Origin: W0P28-013 sp051870755 | Lineage (GTDB): Bacteria; Bacteroidota; Bacteroidia; Bacteroidales; Paludibacteraceae | Direction of reading: 5' to 3' | DNA length: 64,000 nucleotides | NCBI GenBank assembly: GCA_051870755.1 | Contig: JBJECE010000009.1 | Coordinates: forward strand, 6,750-70,749 | Part shown: one piece after another, positions 1-8,549 of the stretch | Layout: every line of letters starts with the position of its first letter | How positions within the stretch are numbered: position 1 is the first letter of the stretch | Made by a program: the position numbers and the translations under genes | The notes under the pieces: generated by a model | Database searches by the model: none | The model's input: the letters and a program-made list of their open reading frames with translations, nothing else | What the model was told of the DNA's origin: nothing

Positions 1-138
1 TCGAGGGCTATCATTTGCCCGATGTGTGGTGTGTGGTTGTCCATAAAAAAGGCAAGTTTTGCGCCATCGAAAACCGCATTTCCTTTTTGTCGGACAAGAT
101 AAGAAAAAATGTGTGGATTTTTCTTTCGCGTTCACGGG

Positions 139-279
139 AAGCCTGAGAAAAAACCCGCCACATCACAAGGAAAACATCCACACAAGATGTATATGTGATG
201 TGTATAGAGTTTCGGCTCTAATGAACGTCTGTTGTTATCCGATTTCAGATTAGAAAAATCAGTTTCTCAGGCTTTTTTT
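139..279 (+). ncRNA. Structured small RNA candidate (possibly 6S-like)
   Basis: The ends can pair over 12 bp: AAGCCTGAGAAA at 139-150 with TTTCTCAGGCTT at 263-274. A T-run follows at 273-279, as in an intrinsic terminator, which sets the plus strand. Inside, CACATCAC (159-166) pairs with GTGATGTG (195-202), ACATC (174-178) with GATGT (186-190), TAGAG (205-209) with CTCTA (216-220), and GATTT (241-245) with AAATC (256-260). The size and the long closing stem around internal hairpins recall 6S RNA or the Bacteroidales-1 RNA family, but this is inference without a covariance-model search. No clear promoter was found upstream. Positions 1-138 hold no gene that I can support. Confidence 0.5.
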
Positions 280-320
280 CTAAACGCGAATAATTTTAGT
301 TATATGTTGTCATTTACAAG

Positions 321-1088
321 TTACTTCATGCCGCTGCGTAGTTTTATTTGTGTCAATACTTTTTTTGTGTATTGCGAAAAGTCGGCATTCATCATCCAGC
401 CGTAGTAACCGGGGTCTCGCTGCAACACGTCGGCTACGCGCTGGCCTTTGTATTTGCCTATGTTGAACACCTCTTCGTCCTTGTCGTTGTAAACGATGGC
501 GCCCACAAAATCGACGTTGCGATTGAAGCAGGTAAATTTCGACAGAAAATCGATGTCGTTTTGTAGCGCGGGGTAGCGGTCGAGTTGCGCCTGCAGCACC
601 TCGTAGGTGGCGGCGGTGTCGGCGGCGGCGGTGTGGGCATCTTCCAGATTTTTGTCGCAGTAGAATTTGTAGGCGGCGCTCAGTGTGCGTTGTTCCATTT
701 TGTGGAAAATCACCTGCACATCGACAAATTTGTGGCGTTTCAGGTCAATATCGACGCCGGCGCGCAAAAACTCTTCGGCCAGCAGCGGAATGTCGAACCG
801 GTTGGAATTGAAGCCGGCCAGGTCGCACCCTTCGATGTCGTTGGCTATGTTTTTGGCCACGGCTTTGAATGTGGGGCAATCGGCCACATCGGCATCGGTA
901 ATGCCGTGCACGGCCGTGGCTTGTTCGGGTATGTGCATTTCGGGGTTGATGCGCATGGTTTTGCTCTCTTCCATGCCGTTGGGCGACACTTTCAGATACG
1001 ATATTTCGACAATGCGGTCGGCTACGATGTTGGTGCCGGTGGTTTCGAGGTCGAAGAATACAATCGGATTTTTCAGGTTCAATTTCAT
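321..1088 (-). CDS. 3'-5' exonuclease, DEDDh (DnaQ-like) family
   Basis: Probable nuclease that trims 3' ends of DNA or RNA. ExoI is seen as FFDLETTG with Asp13 and Glu15, ExoII as FNSNRFDIPLL with Asp99, and ExoIII as HTAAADTA with His152 and Asp157, so all four acidic residues and the His of DEDDh enzymes are present. The first 170 residues form the exonuclease domain. A C-terminal stretch around residues 208-245 (IGKYKGQRVADVL...YYGWM) resembles the small domain appended to exodeoxyribonuclease X-like proteins. It is the last gene of the porG-to-murI series, 29 bp after murI. Whether it is a polymerase III epsilon subunit or a stand-alone repair or RNA exonuclease cannot be decided; the lack of a polymerase partner favours the latter. 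Confidence 0.85.
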   Translation of the reverse strand: MKLNLKNPIVFFDLETTGTNIVADRIVEISYLKVSPNGMEESKTMRINPEMHIPEQATAVHGITDADVADCPTFKAVAKNIANDIEGCDLAGFNSNRFDIPLLAEEFLRAGVDIDLKRHKFVDVQVIFHKMEQRTLSAAYKFYCDKNLEDAHTAAADTAATYEVLQAQLDRYPALQNDIDFLSKFTCFNRNVDFVGAIVYNDKDEEVFNIGKYKGQRVADVLQRDPGYYGWMMNADFSQYTKKVLTQIKLRSGMK

Positions 1089-1117
1089 GGCGGTTGTTGT
1101 TTTTCGGTTATGCGTTT

Positions 1118-1933
1118 TTAGTTGATTACGATTTTTTCGGCGACGATGGGTTCGTTCAGAAATGTCGATGCCGCGGTGCCGAATTTTTCGGCCGATTCGG
1201 TCGTCAAGTAGGTGCAGGTGCCGTTAGTCGAACACGGAGTGCGTTGCTCGGGGTGGCGTTGCAGATAGTCGGCCAGGCTGTCGGCCACGATGTCGCCTTG
1301 AGTAACTATGGTTACGTTTTTTGGCGTATATCGACGTATTTTGTCCAGCATCAGCGGGTAGTGCGTGCAGCCGAGTATCAGGGTGTCGATGTCGGGGCTT
1401 GCTGCAAACAGGTCGTCGAGGTATTTTTTGACGAAATAGTCGGCGCCGGCGGAGTTATGCTCGTTGTTTTCAATGAGCGGCACCCACATGGGGCACGCCT
1501 TGCTGACGATGCGAATGTCGGGATAGAGTTTGGTCGTTTCGAGCGGATAGGAGCCCGAGCGCACGGTGCCTTCGGTGGCCACAAGTCCCACGGTGCGCGA
1601 GTGTGTCAGGCTGTCGAGGCTTTCGATGGTCGGGCGAATCACACCCAATACGCGTCGGTCGGGCGCCAAGCGCGGCAGGTCGTTTTGTTGAATGGTGCGC
1701 AGGGCTTTGGCCGAGGCGGTGTTGCAGGCCAAAATGACTATTTGGCAGTCGCGCTCGAATAGTTTTTCGACGCATTGCAGGGTGTAGGTGTACACCATTT
1801 CGAACGAACGGGTGCCGTAGGGCGTGCGTGCGTTGTCGCCCAAGTAGATGTAGTCGTACTGTGGCAGTCGTTGGCGGATTTTGTGCAGAATGGTCAGTCC
1901 GCCGTAACCCGAGTCGAAAATGCCTATTTTCAT
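1118..1933 (-). CDS. murI: Glutamate racemase
   Basis: Cofactor-independent racemase that makes D-glutamate for peptidoglycan. With the ATG at 1933 the protein has 271 residues and starts MKIGIFDSGYGG, the family's usual N-terminus with the conserved Asp7-Ser8. The two catalytic cysteines lie in LACNTASA (Cys70) and LGCTHYP (Cys189). A longer frame to 1987 exists, but the ATG at 1933 overlaps the TGA of the upstream Skp-like gene as ATGA, which indicates translational coupling and decides the start. Position behind bamA and skp genes fits a cell-envelope operon. Confidence 0.95.
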   Translation of the reverse strand: MKIGIFDSGYGGLTILHKIRQRLPQYDYIYLGDNARTPYGTRSFEMVYTYTLQCVEKLFERDCQIVILACNTASAKALRTIQQNDLPRLAPDRRVLGVIRPTIESLDSLTHSRTVGLVATEGTVRSGSYPLETTKLYPDIRIVSKACPMWVPLIENNEHNSAGADYFVKKYLDDLFAASPDIDTLILGCTHYPLMLDKIRRYTPKNVTIVTQGDIVADSLADYLQRHPEQRTPCSTNGTCTYLTTESAEKFGTAASTFLNEPIVAEKIVIN

Positions 1934-2451
1934 CTTTTCTGTGGCGTCTTTAGCAATTCTTTCACGGCGTCCGTCAGGTCGATGCACGGTGCGGCGGTGT
2001 AGAGTGGCGTGCCACTGTCGAGCACGAGTGTGATGTGTTGTGCGTCGGCGGCTTGCCGTATAGCGTTTCGCAGTTGTTCGCGCAGCGGCTGTTCGCGTTC
2101 GCGGCGTTGTGTTGCAAGGTCGTCGGTGTAGCGTTTGTGGTATAGTACCAATCGTTCTTCGTACTCGGTTATTTCGGCTTGGCGTGCCAATTTAATGGGT
2201 TCGCTCAGGTTTTTGCCGTTCACGATGTAGTCTTTCACCTTGTTGTTGTATTCTGTTTCCATGCGTGCATATTCGTCGTCGTAGTTTTTGGCGAGTTGTG
2301 CAAGTTGTGTTTGCACGTCGGCGTATGCAGCCATTTCGGCCAAGGTTTGTTCGAAGTCGATGTAGCCGATGCGCAGCGTGTCTTGTGCGCAAATGGCGCT
2401 CCCTATTGCTGCCAAGGCTGCTATGGTACAGAATAGACGTTTGGTGTTCAT
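1930..2451 (-). CDS. OmpH/Skp-family periplasmic chaperone, copy 3
   Basis: Periplasmic holdase-type chaperone for outer-membrane proteins, 173 residues, close to the usual Skp length. A signal peptide of about 22 residues ends at AICAQ. The mature start RIGYIDFEQTL matches the family's first beta-strand, followed by a long charged helical region (residues about 45-135) that would form the tentacle coiled coil, and a final beta segment ITLVLDSGTPLYTA. It is the most divergent of three tandem copies and the only one coupled to murI by an ATGA overlap. Family membership is secure; a specific client is unknown. Confidence 0.85.
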   Translation of the reverse strand: MNTKRLFCTIAALAAIGSAICAQDTLRIGYIDFEQTLAEMAAYADVQTQLAQLAKNYDDEYARMETEYNNKVKDYIVNGKNLSEPIKLARQAEITEYEERLVLYHKRYTDDLATQRREREQPLREQLRNAIRQAADAQHITLVLDSGTPLYTAAPCIDLTDAVKELLKTPQKR

Positions 2452-2524
2452 CGTGTTTGTTTATTCGGACAAGAGGCCACCATTGGCAGCCTCTTGCATA
2501 CGGTTGTTGGCCGCTGTCCGGGTG

Positions 2525-3025
2525 TTAGAGTATGCCCAATTCTTTTTTGATGAGCGGCGTAGCATCTACGGCTTTGGACGATTTGTAGAGCAATCCGGCT
2601 TCCGATTCGAAAATCATGAAGAAGTTGTTCTTTTGTCCTACCGTTTCGATGGCGGCGCGCAGTTTGTCCTGTACGGGTTTCAGCAGGGCTTGCTGTTTGG
2701 CCTGTGCCTCTTGTTGCAGCGTTTGATAGGTGGTTTGCAGGCGCTCCTGCATGCTGTACAACTCTTCTTCGCGTGCGGCGCGTATGGCGTCCGACAGGTT
2801 GGCTTTTTCGGCTTCGTAGGCTTTGGCCTTGGTTTGTATTTCGGTCTGCATGTCCTGCAGATACTTGGTATTTTTTTCGTTGAAGTCGGCCATCTGTTTT
2901 TCGATGTCGCTGATTTCGGGCATCAGCATCATCACCTCTTGTGTGCTGACGTATCCGATTTTAATCTCTTGTGCCATGGCCATCATGGGCAGGATGGCGG
3001 CAAAAAATAATGCAATTTTCTTCAT
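2525..3025 (-). CDS. OmpH/Skp-family periplasmic chaperone, copy 2
   Basis: 166 residues with a signal peptide ending near MAMAQ. The mature chain begins IKIGYVSTQEVM and runs into a helical, Gln/Glu/Lys-rich segment (about 45-125), then a closing strand NNFFMIFESEAGLLY. This is the Skp/OmpH fold, expected to form trimers holding unfolded outer-membrane proteins on the way to BamA. It lies 58 bp downstream of copy 1 and 73 bp upstream of copy 3 in the same direction, so co-transcription with bamA is likely. Confidence 0.9.
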   Translation of the reverse strand: MKKIALFFAAILPMMAMAQEIKIGYVSTQEVMMLMPEISDIEKQMADFNEKNTKYLQDMQTEIQTKAKAYEAEKANLSDAIRAAREEELYSMQERLQTTYQTLQQEAQAKQQALLKPVQDKLRAAIETVGQKNNFFMIFESEAGLLYKSSKAVDATPLIKKELGIL

Positions 3026-3083
3026 GTTTACGTTTGTTTTTTTGAATTTGATGTTTGTTGTTTTCGGCTACAAAGGTAGTGAT

Positions 3084-3599
3084 TTATTTTGAATATCCAA
3101 GTTTTTCGAGTACTTCGTCGCTAATGTCGATTTTTGGTGCGGCATACACAAGACTCATGTCCGACGATTTGTCGATGATGAGTTGGTAGCCTTTTTCGGT
3201 GGCTACGCTTTGTACGGCGGTGAAAATCTCTTCGTGAATGGGTTTCATCAGACTTTCGCGTTTTTTGTACAATTCACCCTCGACGCCGAAGTATTTGCGT
3301 TTCAGTTCGTTGGCCTCTTTCTCTTTGGCTACGATTTCTTCTTCGCGTTGCACTTTCATCTCGTCCGTCAGGAATACGAGTTCGGTTTGGTAGTTTTTGT
3401 ACATGGTTTGTGTTTCGGCCAGCATGTTTTCGACCTCTTTTTGCCATTTTTTCGAGAGTTGGTCGAGTTGTTCGTTGGCGGTTTCGTAGGCCGGTATGGC
3501 TTTCAGTATGTAGTCCATATCAACCAAGGCAAATTTTTGTGCATCGACAGCCGTGGCGGCAATCAGTGCGAGGGCTAAAGTTAAGACAATTTTTTTCAT
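3084..3599 (-). CDS. OmpH/Skp-family periplasmic chaperone, copy 1
   Basis: 171 residues; signal peptide ends near TAVDAQ. Mature start KFALVDMDYILKAIPAYE is very typical of Bacteroidota OmpH proteins, followed by a helical region (about 40-125) rich in Glu and Lys and a final strand GYQLIIDKSSDMSLVYA. It lies 57 bp downstream of bamA. Of the three tandem paralogues this copy and copy 2 are the most alike. The function, delivering outer-membrane proteins to the Bam complex, follows from the family and from the position next to bamA. Confidence 0.92.
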   Translation of the reverse strand: MKKIVLTLALALIAATAVDAQKFALVDMDYILKAIPAYETANEQLDQLSKKWQKEVENMLAETQTMYKNYQTELVFLTDEMKVQREEEIVAKEKEANELKRKYFGVEGELYKKRESLMKPIHEEIFTAVQSVATEKGYQLIIDKSSDMSLVYAAPKIDISDEVLEKLGYSK

Positions 3600-3656
3600 A
3601 GTTGTATTGTTTTTGATTGTTTATAATTTCGTGTGTTACAAAAAGTGTGCCAAATG

Positions 3657-6332
3657 TTAAAATTCTTGTCCGAGTACGAAGTGGAATTGGCTGCCACCAT
3701 GTTCTTTGTCGTCGAAGCCCCAACCCCAATCGACGCCCAGCAGGCCGAACATGGGCAGATAGACTCTGAGACCGACGCCCGCCGATCGTTTCAGGTCGAA
3801 CGGGTTGAACTTTTTGAAGTCGCTCCAGCAGTTGCCTGCTTCGACGAATGCCAATGCCCAGATGTTGGTTTGCCCTTTCAGCAAGATGGGATAGCGCAGT
3901 TCCATGGTGAGGCGCGTGTATAGGTTGCCGTTGTAGTAGCCGTTGTTGTCCACCGGCGTGAGCGACAGGTTTTCGTAGCCGCGCAGGCCGACGGTTTCGG
4001 TGCCGGCGGTGGTGTAGCCCGACATGCCGTCGCCGCCGAGGGTGAATTTTTCGAAAGGCGACTGTTTGTGTTTGTTGTAGTAACCCAAAAATCCGTATTC
4101 GGCGCGTGTCATCAGCACGAGTTTTTCGTCGTGGGTGAGCGGTGTGAACATTTTGGCGGTGAATTTCCATTTGTGGTATTCGAGCCAGCGTACCTGTTCT
4201 TCGAGCGGCATGGTGCTGTAGTCTTTGCCATCGACCAACGAGTAAGGGAACGTGGCTTTGACCGACAAGGCAAACGACGAGCCGCGACGGGTGTAGATGG
4301 GGTTGAATATGGAGTTGCGCGACCATGTGATGCCGATGGACAGGTTGTTCGACACGGCGTTGGTAAGTCCGGCAAATAGGTAGGAGTAGTTCCAATCCTT
4401 CAGGTGGTAGCGTTGGTACGACAGTTCGGTGTAGAGGCTGAAGTAGTCGTCGGGCCACGACAGGCGCGTGCCTATGCCGACAGCCACACCGAGCGTGCGC
4501 AGATAGACGTTTTTGTCGTATTCCGATTCGCCCGTGTAGTAGCCGTTGTTGTAGTAGTAATTGTTGCCGTAGTAACTGTTGTAATAACTGTTAATCAGGT
4601 TGTTATAGTTTTCGCGGAAACGTTTGCTGTAGCCTGTCTGTATGGAATAATAGACGCTTATCGACAGCGAATTTGGTCGTTTGCCGCCCAACCATGGTTC
4701 GTAAAACGAGATGCCATAGTTTTGGTAGTAGATGCCGTTGGTTTGTGCGCGTATGCTCAAGGTTTGACCTTCGCCTTGCGGCACTATTTTGTACATCTCT
4801 TTTTTGAAGAGGTTTTGGATGGCAAAGTTGGTGAATTTGAGTGCCAGCGAGAAGACGACGCCCGATTGTCCGTAGCCGGCCGAAAATTCGATTTGGTCGC
4901 TCGATTTTGTTTCGAGATTGAGGCCAATATCCACGGTGCCGTCTTCGGGATTTGGTTGTATATCAACGCCGGTGAATAGTTTTTCTTCGTCGAATTGTTT
5001 CATTTGTGCCAATTCGCGCAGTGTGCGTATCAAGTCCGATTGGCTGTAGAGGTTGCCGGGTTTGATGCGCAATTCGCGGCGTATCACATGTTCGTACAGG
5101 CGCGTGTTGCCGGTGATGGTGATGTTGTTGATGGTGGCCTGTTTGCCTTCGTAGATGCGCATTTCGTAGTCGATGCTGTCGCCGTCGATGTTGATTTCGA
5201 CAGGGTCGAGGTTGAAAAACAGGTAACCGTTGTCCTGATAGAGTTTGGCTACGGCGTCATCGTCTTCGTTCAGGCGTTTGTTCAGTTGTTTCAGGTTGTA
5301 GATGTCGCCGCGGCGAATGTTCAGCACGTGCGACAAGTATTCGCTTGGATAGACGGTGTTGCCCGCCCAAGTGATGTTGCGGAAGTAGTATTTTTTGCCT
5401 TCGTCGATGGTGAGGTACACATCGACGTGGTTTTCGTCGTACTTGGCCACACTGTCGTAGGTGATGGCGGCATCGCGATAGCCTATTTCGTTGTATTTGG
5501 CTATGAGCAGCGATTTGTCGTTTTCAAATTCCGACGCGATGAATTTTTTGCTGCGGAAGAGCGTGAGCAGATTTTTCGGTCGGTTGGTTTTCTTCATCGC
5601 CAAGTCTATTTTGTTGAGCGACAGGGCGTTATTTCCTTCGACGTAGATTTCGTGTACGCGTACTTTGTCTTTTTTATCGACGTTGACGTCAAGCAATACC
5701 GAACCGGGTTGCGTGGGGTCGGGTTTTTGGTATATCACGACGGAGGCGTTGTAGTAGCCTTTGCCGGCCATCTCTTTTTGTATAGCTATTTTGGCGCGGT
5801 CGAGCAGGTCGGGAGTGATTTGGTTGCCGCGTGCGAGTCCGGTTTTGGGTATCACGTCCTCTTCTTCCGATTTTTTCAGGCCATAGTAGTTCACTCGCGA
5901 TATGCGCGGGCGTTGTTTCAAGGCTATTTCGAGCCACACTTGTCCGTTTTCGATTTTGTTGGCCAAAATTTGGACGTCGGAAAAGTAGCCTTGTTTCCAG
6001 AAGCGTTTTACGGCGTTGGTTATTTCGGCACCGGGTATTTTGATTTTTTGTCCTTTCGACAAGCCCGAAAATCCGATGATGATGAAATCTTCGTAAGTGT
6101 CGGCGCCGGTTACTTTGATGTCGGCAATGGTAACTTCTTCGGCCGGCATGGCGTAGTCGATGACGGGCTTGGCGGCTTCGGGCAGGTTTTCGCGAACGCT
6201 GTCTGTCGCCGTTGTGTCGATGGCAGTTGATGCCGGCGCAGGCGCAATGCTGTCGGTGTGTTGTGCCGTGGCGTTGGCGGCGCACATCATCATCGATAGT
6301 AACAGGCAATATGTTTTGGTGTGTTTGCGCAT
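3657..6332 (-). CDS. bamA: Outer membrane protein assembly factor BamA (Omp85)
   Basis: Central subunit of the Bam complex that folds beta-barrels into the outer membrane. 891 residues with a signal peptide ending near ANATAQ, then periplasmic POTRA repeats (about 70-430) and a C-terminal barrel (about 460-891). The loop-6 motif appears as GLRGYENLSL, the Bacteroidota form of VRGF/Y. The C-terminus ends in FHFVLGQEF, with a terminal aromatic residue as in outer-membrane barrels. A Tyr/Asn-rich stretch near residues 570-607 is likely an extracellular loop insertion. It follows uppS by 7 bp and precedes three Skp genes, a known Bacteroidales arrangement. Confidence 0.96.
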   Translation of the reverse strand: MRKHTKTYCLLLSMMMCAANATAQHTDSIAPAPASTAIDTTATDSVRENLPEAAKPVIDYAMPAEEVTIADIKVTGADTYEDFIIIGFSGLSKGQKIKIPGAEITNAVKRFWKQGYFSDVQILANKIENGQVWLEIALKQRPRISRVNYYGLKKSEEEDVIPKTGLARGNQITPDLLDRAKIAIQKEMAGKGYYNASVVIYQKPDPTQPGSVLLDVNVDKKDKVRVHEIYVEGNNALSLNKIDLAMKKTNRPKNLLTLFRSKKFIASEFENDKSLLIAKYNEIGYRDAAITYDSVAKYDENHVDVYLTIDEGKKYYFRNITWAGNTVYPSEYLSHVLNIRRGDIYNLKQLNKRLNEDDDAVAKLYQDNGYLFFNLDPVEINIDGDSIDYEMRIYEGKQATINNITITGNTRLYEHVIRRELRIKPGNLYSQSDLIRTLRELAQMKQFDEEKLFTGVDIQPNPEDGTVDIGLNLETKSSDQIEFSAGYGQSGVVFSLALKFTNFAIQNLFKKEMYKIVPQGEGQTLSIRAQTNGIYYQNYGISFYEPWLGGKRPNSLSISVYYSIQTGYSKRFRENYNNLINSYYNSYYGNNYYYNNGYYTGESEYDKNVYLRTLGVAVGIGTRLSWPDDYFSLYTELSYQRYHLKDWNYSYLFAGLTNAVSNNLSIGITWSRNSIFNPIYTRRGSSFALSVKATFPYSLVDGKDYSTMPLEEQVRWLEYHKWKFTAKMFTPLTHDEKLVLMTRAEYGFLGYYNKHKQSPFEKFTLGGDGMSGYTTAGTETVGLRGYENLSLTPVDNNGYYNGNLYTRLTMELRYPILLKGQTNIWALAFVEAGNCWSDFKKFNPFDLKRSAGVGLRVYLPMFGLLGVDWGWGFDDKEHGGSQFHFVLGQEF

Positions 6333-6339
6333 TCGGTGG

Positions 6340-7095
6340 TTATTTGCCGGTTATCTGTTCGCTGGTTTTGCCGAAACGTCGTTCGCGGTGTTGGTAATCG
6401 ACGATGGCCTTGTACAACTCTTCTTCGCGAAAGTCGGGCCAATGTGTCGGCGTGAAATAGAGTTCGCTGTAGGCTATTTGCCACAGCAGGAAGTTGCTGA
6501 TGCGCACTTCGCCGCTGGTCCGAATCAGCAGGTCGGGGTCGGGAATGCCGGCGGTGGTGAGTGCGGCCGATATGGTTTGTTCGTCGATGTCGTCGGGTTG
6601 CAGTGTGCCGTCTTTCACTTGTTGTGCTATTTGCTGCATGGCGTTGGTCAGTTCCCAGCGTGCCGAGTAGCTGAGTGCCAGCACAAGCGACAGTCCGGTG
6701 TTTTTGGCCGTCTCGTCGATGCATTGTTGCAGGCGTGCGGCCACATGGGCGGGCATGCGTTTGAGGTCGCCGATGGCCAGCAGACGGATGTTGTTTTGGT
6801 GGAACGTCGGTGTCTCTTTCACGATGTTTTCGACCAGCAGTTCCATCAGGGCATCGACTTCGGCTTGCGGACGGTTCCAATTTTCGGTGGAGAATGTGTA
6901 GAGTGTCAGATATTTGATGCCGATTTCGGTGGCGGCTTCGGTGATTTTGCGTACCGAAACGACGCCGTTTTGGTGTCCGACCAAGCGGTCGTAGCCGCGC
7001 TCTTTTGCCCACCGTCCGTTGCCGTCCATGATGATGGCAATGTGTTGCGGCAGGTTATTGCGGTCGATTTGCGATTTATATGTTTCTGTGTTCAT
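6340..7095 (-). CDS. uppS: Isoprenyl (undecaprenyl-diphosphate) synthase
   Basis: Cis-prenyltransferase that makes undecaprenyl diphosphate, the lipid carrier for peptidoglycan and surface glycans. From the ATG at 7095 the protein has 251 residues. It contains HIAIIMDGNGRWA with the catalytic Asp, the helix with FSTENWNRP, and near the C-terminus LLIRTSGEVRISNFLLWQ, all hallmark regions. A longer frame to 7137 lacks support; the ATG at 7095 overlaps the TGA of porG as ATGA. Located between porG and bamA. Confidence 0.96.
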   Translation of the reverse strand: MNTETYKSQIDRNNLPQHIAIIMDGNGRWAKERGYDRLVGHQNGVVSVRKITEAATEIGIKYLTLYTFSTENWNRPQAEVDALMELLVENIVKETPTFHQNNIRLLAIGDLKRMPAHVAARLQQCIDETAKNTGLSLVLALSYSARWELTNAMQQIAQQVKDGTLQPDDIDEQTISAALTTAGIPDPDLLIRTSGEVRISNFLLWQIAYSELYFTPTHWPDFREEELYKAIVDYQHRERRFGKTSEQITGK

Positions 7096-7772
7096 CGTTT
7101 CGATTTTATTTTTGTTATTTTTCGGCAAGGTGCGCATATTTCAAGAAAATCGCACGAGAGATAGAGTCCGAATGTGGAGAACCAGTCGCGATTGTTGAAC
7201 ACGCCGGCGTTCAGATGGTAGGGGTCATCGACGTTGTCGAAATTGTCGGCGAGCAGTTTGTGCATAGTCCATGCTGCGCCGATGTTCCAGCGTCGCCCGA
7301 GTTTTACTTTGACTCCCAATCCGAACGGCACGTTTGCCGCAAAATGTGTGTGCGCCAGGTCGTAGGCCGTGAAACCGATGCCGGCGAACACGTATGGTGT
7401 TACTATCGAGGCATTCTCTTCGTATTTGCGCGCGCCGTAGTTCCAAAAGTTGAACGTATAGAGTGCGCTCACATCGACGAAATCGGTATTGGTGCGTTGG
7501 CCTTCGACGGGTTCGATGCCGGCGTAGCCTCCGTTGATTTCGATGCCGAATTCGTGATGCCCCGAATGTTTGTATTTCAAAAAACCGCCGAACGAAGGTC
7601 CTATGTTGGTGAATGGCACTGCGTTGACATCGCCCAAATAGAATGCGCCGCCTCCGTTCAGTCCGAACTCGATATAGTATTTCACGAGGTCGGGGTTGCG
7701 CTGTGCCGCTACCGATGTGGCGAGGCACAAAATCAACATTGTAAGTATTGTGTGTAAACTGTTTTTGAGCAT
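7092..7772 (-). CDS. porG: PorG-like type IX secretion outer-membrane protein (DUF6089)
   Basis: Small outer-membrane beta-barrel of about 226 residues. A signal peptide ends near ATSVAAQ, followed by YYIEFGLNGGGAFYLGDVN and alternating aromatic/glycine strands such as VTPYVFAGIGFTAYD. Members of this family next to uppS and bamA include PorG of Porphyromonas gingivalis, which attaches the PorKN ring of the T9SS to the outer membrane. The assignment rests on family resemblance plus this gene order. The ATG at 7772 is preferred over an upstream GTG at 7790. The promoter candidate lies at 7825-7833. Confidence 0.8.
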   Translation of the reverse strand: MLKNSLHTILTMLILCLATSVAAQRNPDLVKYYIEFGLNGGGAFYLGDVNAVPFTNIGPSFGGFLKYKHSGHHEFGIEINGGYAGIEPVEGQRTNTDFVDVSALYTFNFWNYGARKYEENASIVTPYVFAGIGFTAYDLAHTHFAANVPFGLGVKVKLGRRWNIGAAWTMHKLLADNFDNVDDPYHLNAGVFNNRDWFSTFGLYLSCDFLEICAPCRKITKIKSKR

Positions 7773-7824
7773 AAAAATCGACAACTTCACACAAATAGAA
7801 CGTACAAATGTTTGAAAAATTGCT

Positions 7825-7833
7825 GCAAAAATA
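7825..7833 (-). promoter_or_regulatory. -7 promoter element of the porG-bamA-skp-murI operon
   Basis: On the minus strand the sequence reads TATTTTTGC, an exact match to the Bacteroidota sigma-ABfr -7 consensus TAnnTTTG, about 50 bp upstream of porG. A matching -33 TTTG is not evident. No other such element was noticed between genes further down the operon. Confidence 0.55.
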
Positions 7834-7929
7834 GTGTTTTTTCTTGAGATTCAGGCTATAAATGTTGTTGTTACGTTTGTTTTTAACAAAAAAAAGTACA
7901 AAATGGGGCGATTTATTGACGAAAACGGG

Positions 7930-8544
7930 TCAAAATTCGAGTTTCAGTTGTTGTTCAAGCAGTTGAAAAGTCAGTCGATGGTGCGGTGTTGTGCCATATT
8001 GTGCGATGGCGGCGCGGTGTTTGGCGGTGGGGTAACCTTTGTTGGCCTGCCAATCGTATTGCGGAAATTCGTCGGCCAGCCGGCGCATGTATTCGTCGCG
8101 GTGAGTTTTGGCCAACACCGATGCGGCAGCTATGGACAAGTATTTGCCGTCGCCTTTGACGATGGTGTGGTACGGAATGTCGTGGTAGGGTTTGAAGCGG
8201 TTGCCGTCGATGATGAGGTGTTGCGGCACGACGGCGAGTGCGTCGATGGCACGGTGCATGGCCAGAATGGAGGCGGCGAGTATGTTTATTTCGTCGATTT
8301 CGCGTGGCGACACTTGCGCTACAGCCCACGCCACGGCTTCGCGCTCGATAATGGGGCGTAGTTGGTCGCGTTGGCGTTCGGTGAGTTGTTTGCTGTCGTT
8401 GAGTAGTGGGTTTTCGAAGTCGTCGGGCAAGATGACGGCGGCTGCGAATACGGGTCCTGCCAGGCATCCGCGACCGGCTTCGTCGCAGCCGGCTTCAATA
8501 ACATCGGGCAGTAAATTGTGTGCGAGTGGCTGATGTTGTTTCAT
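7930..8544 (-). CDS. rnhB: Ribonuclease HII
   Basis: Endonuclease that cleaves the RNA strand of RNA-DNA hybrids and single misincorporated ribonucleotides. 204 residues, typical length. The active site is visible: AGCDEAGRGCLAGPV gives the DEG(R)G motif with Asp and Glu, LIIDGN gives the third acid, and the GKYLSIAAASVLAKTHRDEYM block is the family signature with the fourth Asp. The C-terminal YPTAKHRAAIAQYGTTPHHR is also typical. It stands alone between convergent and divergent neighbours and has its own promoter only a few bases upstream of the start. Confidence 0.96.
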   Translation of the reverse strand: MKQHQPLAHNLLPDVIEAGCDEAGRGCLAGPVFAAAVILPDDFENPLLNDSKQLTERQRDQLRPIIEREAVAWAVAQVSPREIDEINILAASILAMHRAIDALAVVPQHLIIDGNRFKPYHDIPYHTIVKGDGKYLSIAAASVLAKTHRDEYMRRLADEFPQYDWQANKGYPTAKHRAAIAQYGTTPHHRLTFQLLEQQLKLEF

Positions 8545-8549
8545 GTGTA

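Noticed and set aside
59..253. 64-codon open frame at the window start
   Set aside because: It overlaps the structured RNA candidate, has no family resemblance and no plausible start context.
4995..6230. 411-codon open frame on the plus strand, antisense to bamA
   Set aside because: Lies wholly inside bamA in the opposite frame; composition (Val/Phe/Ala-rich) mirrors the codon use of bamA and there is no family resemblance.
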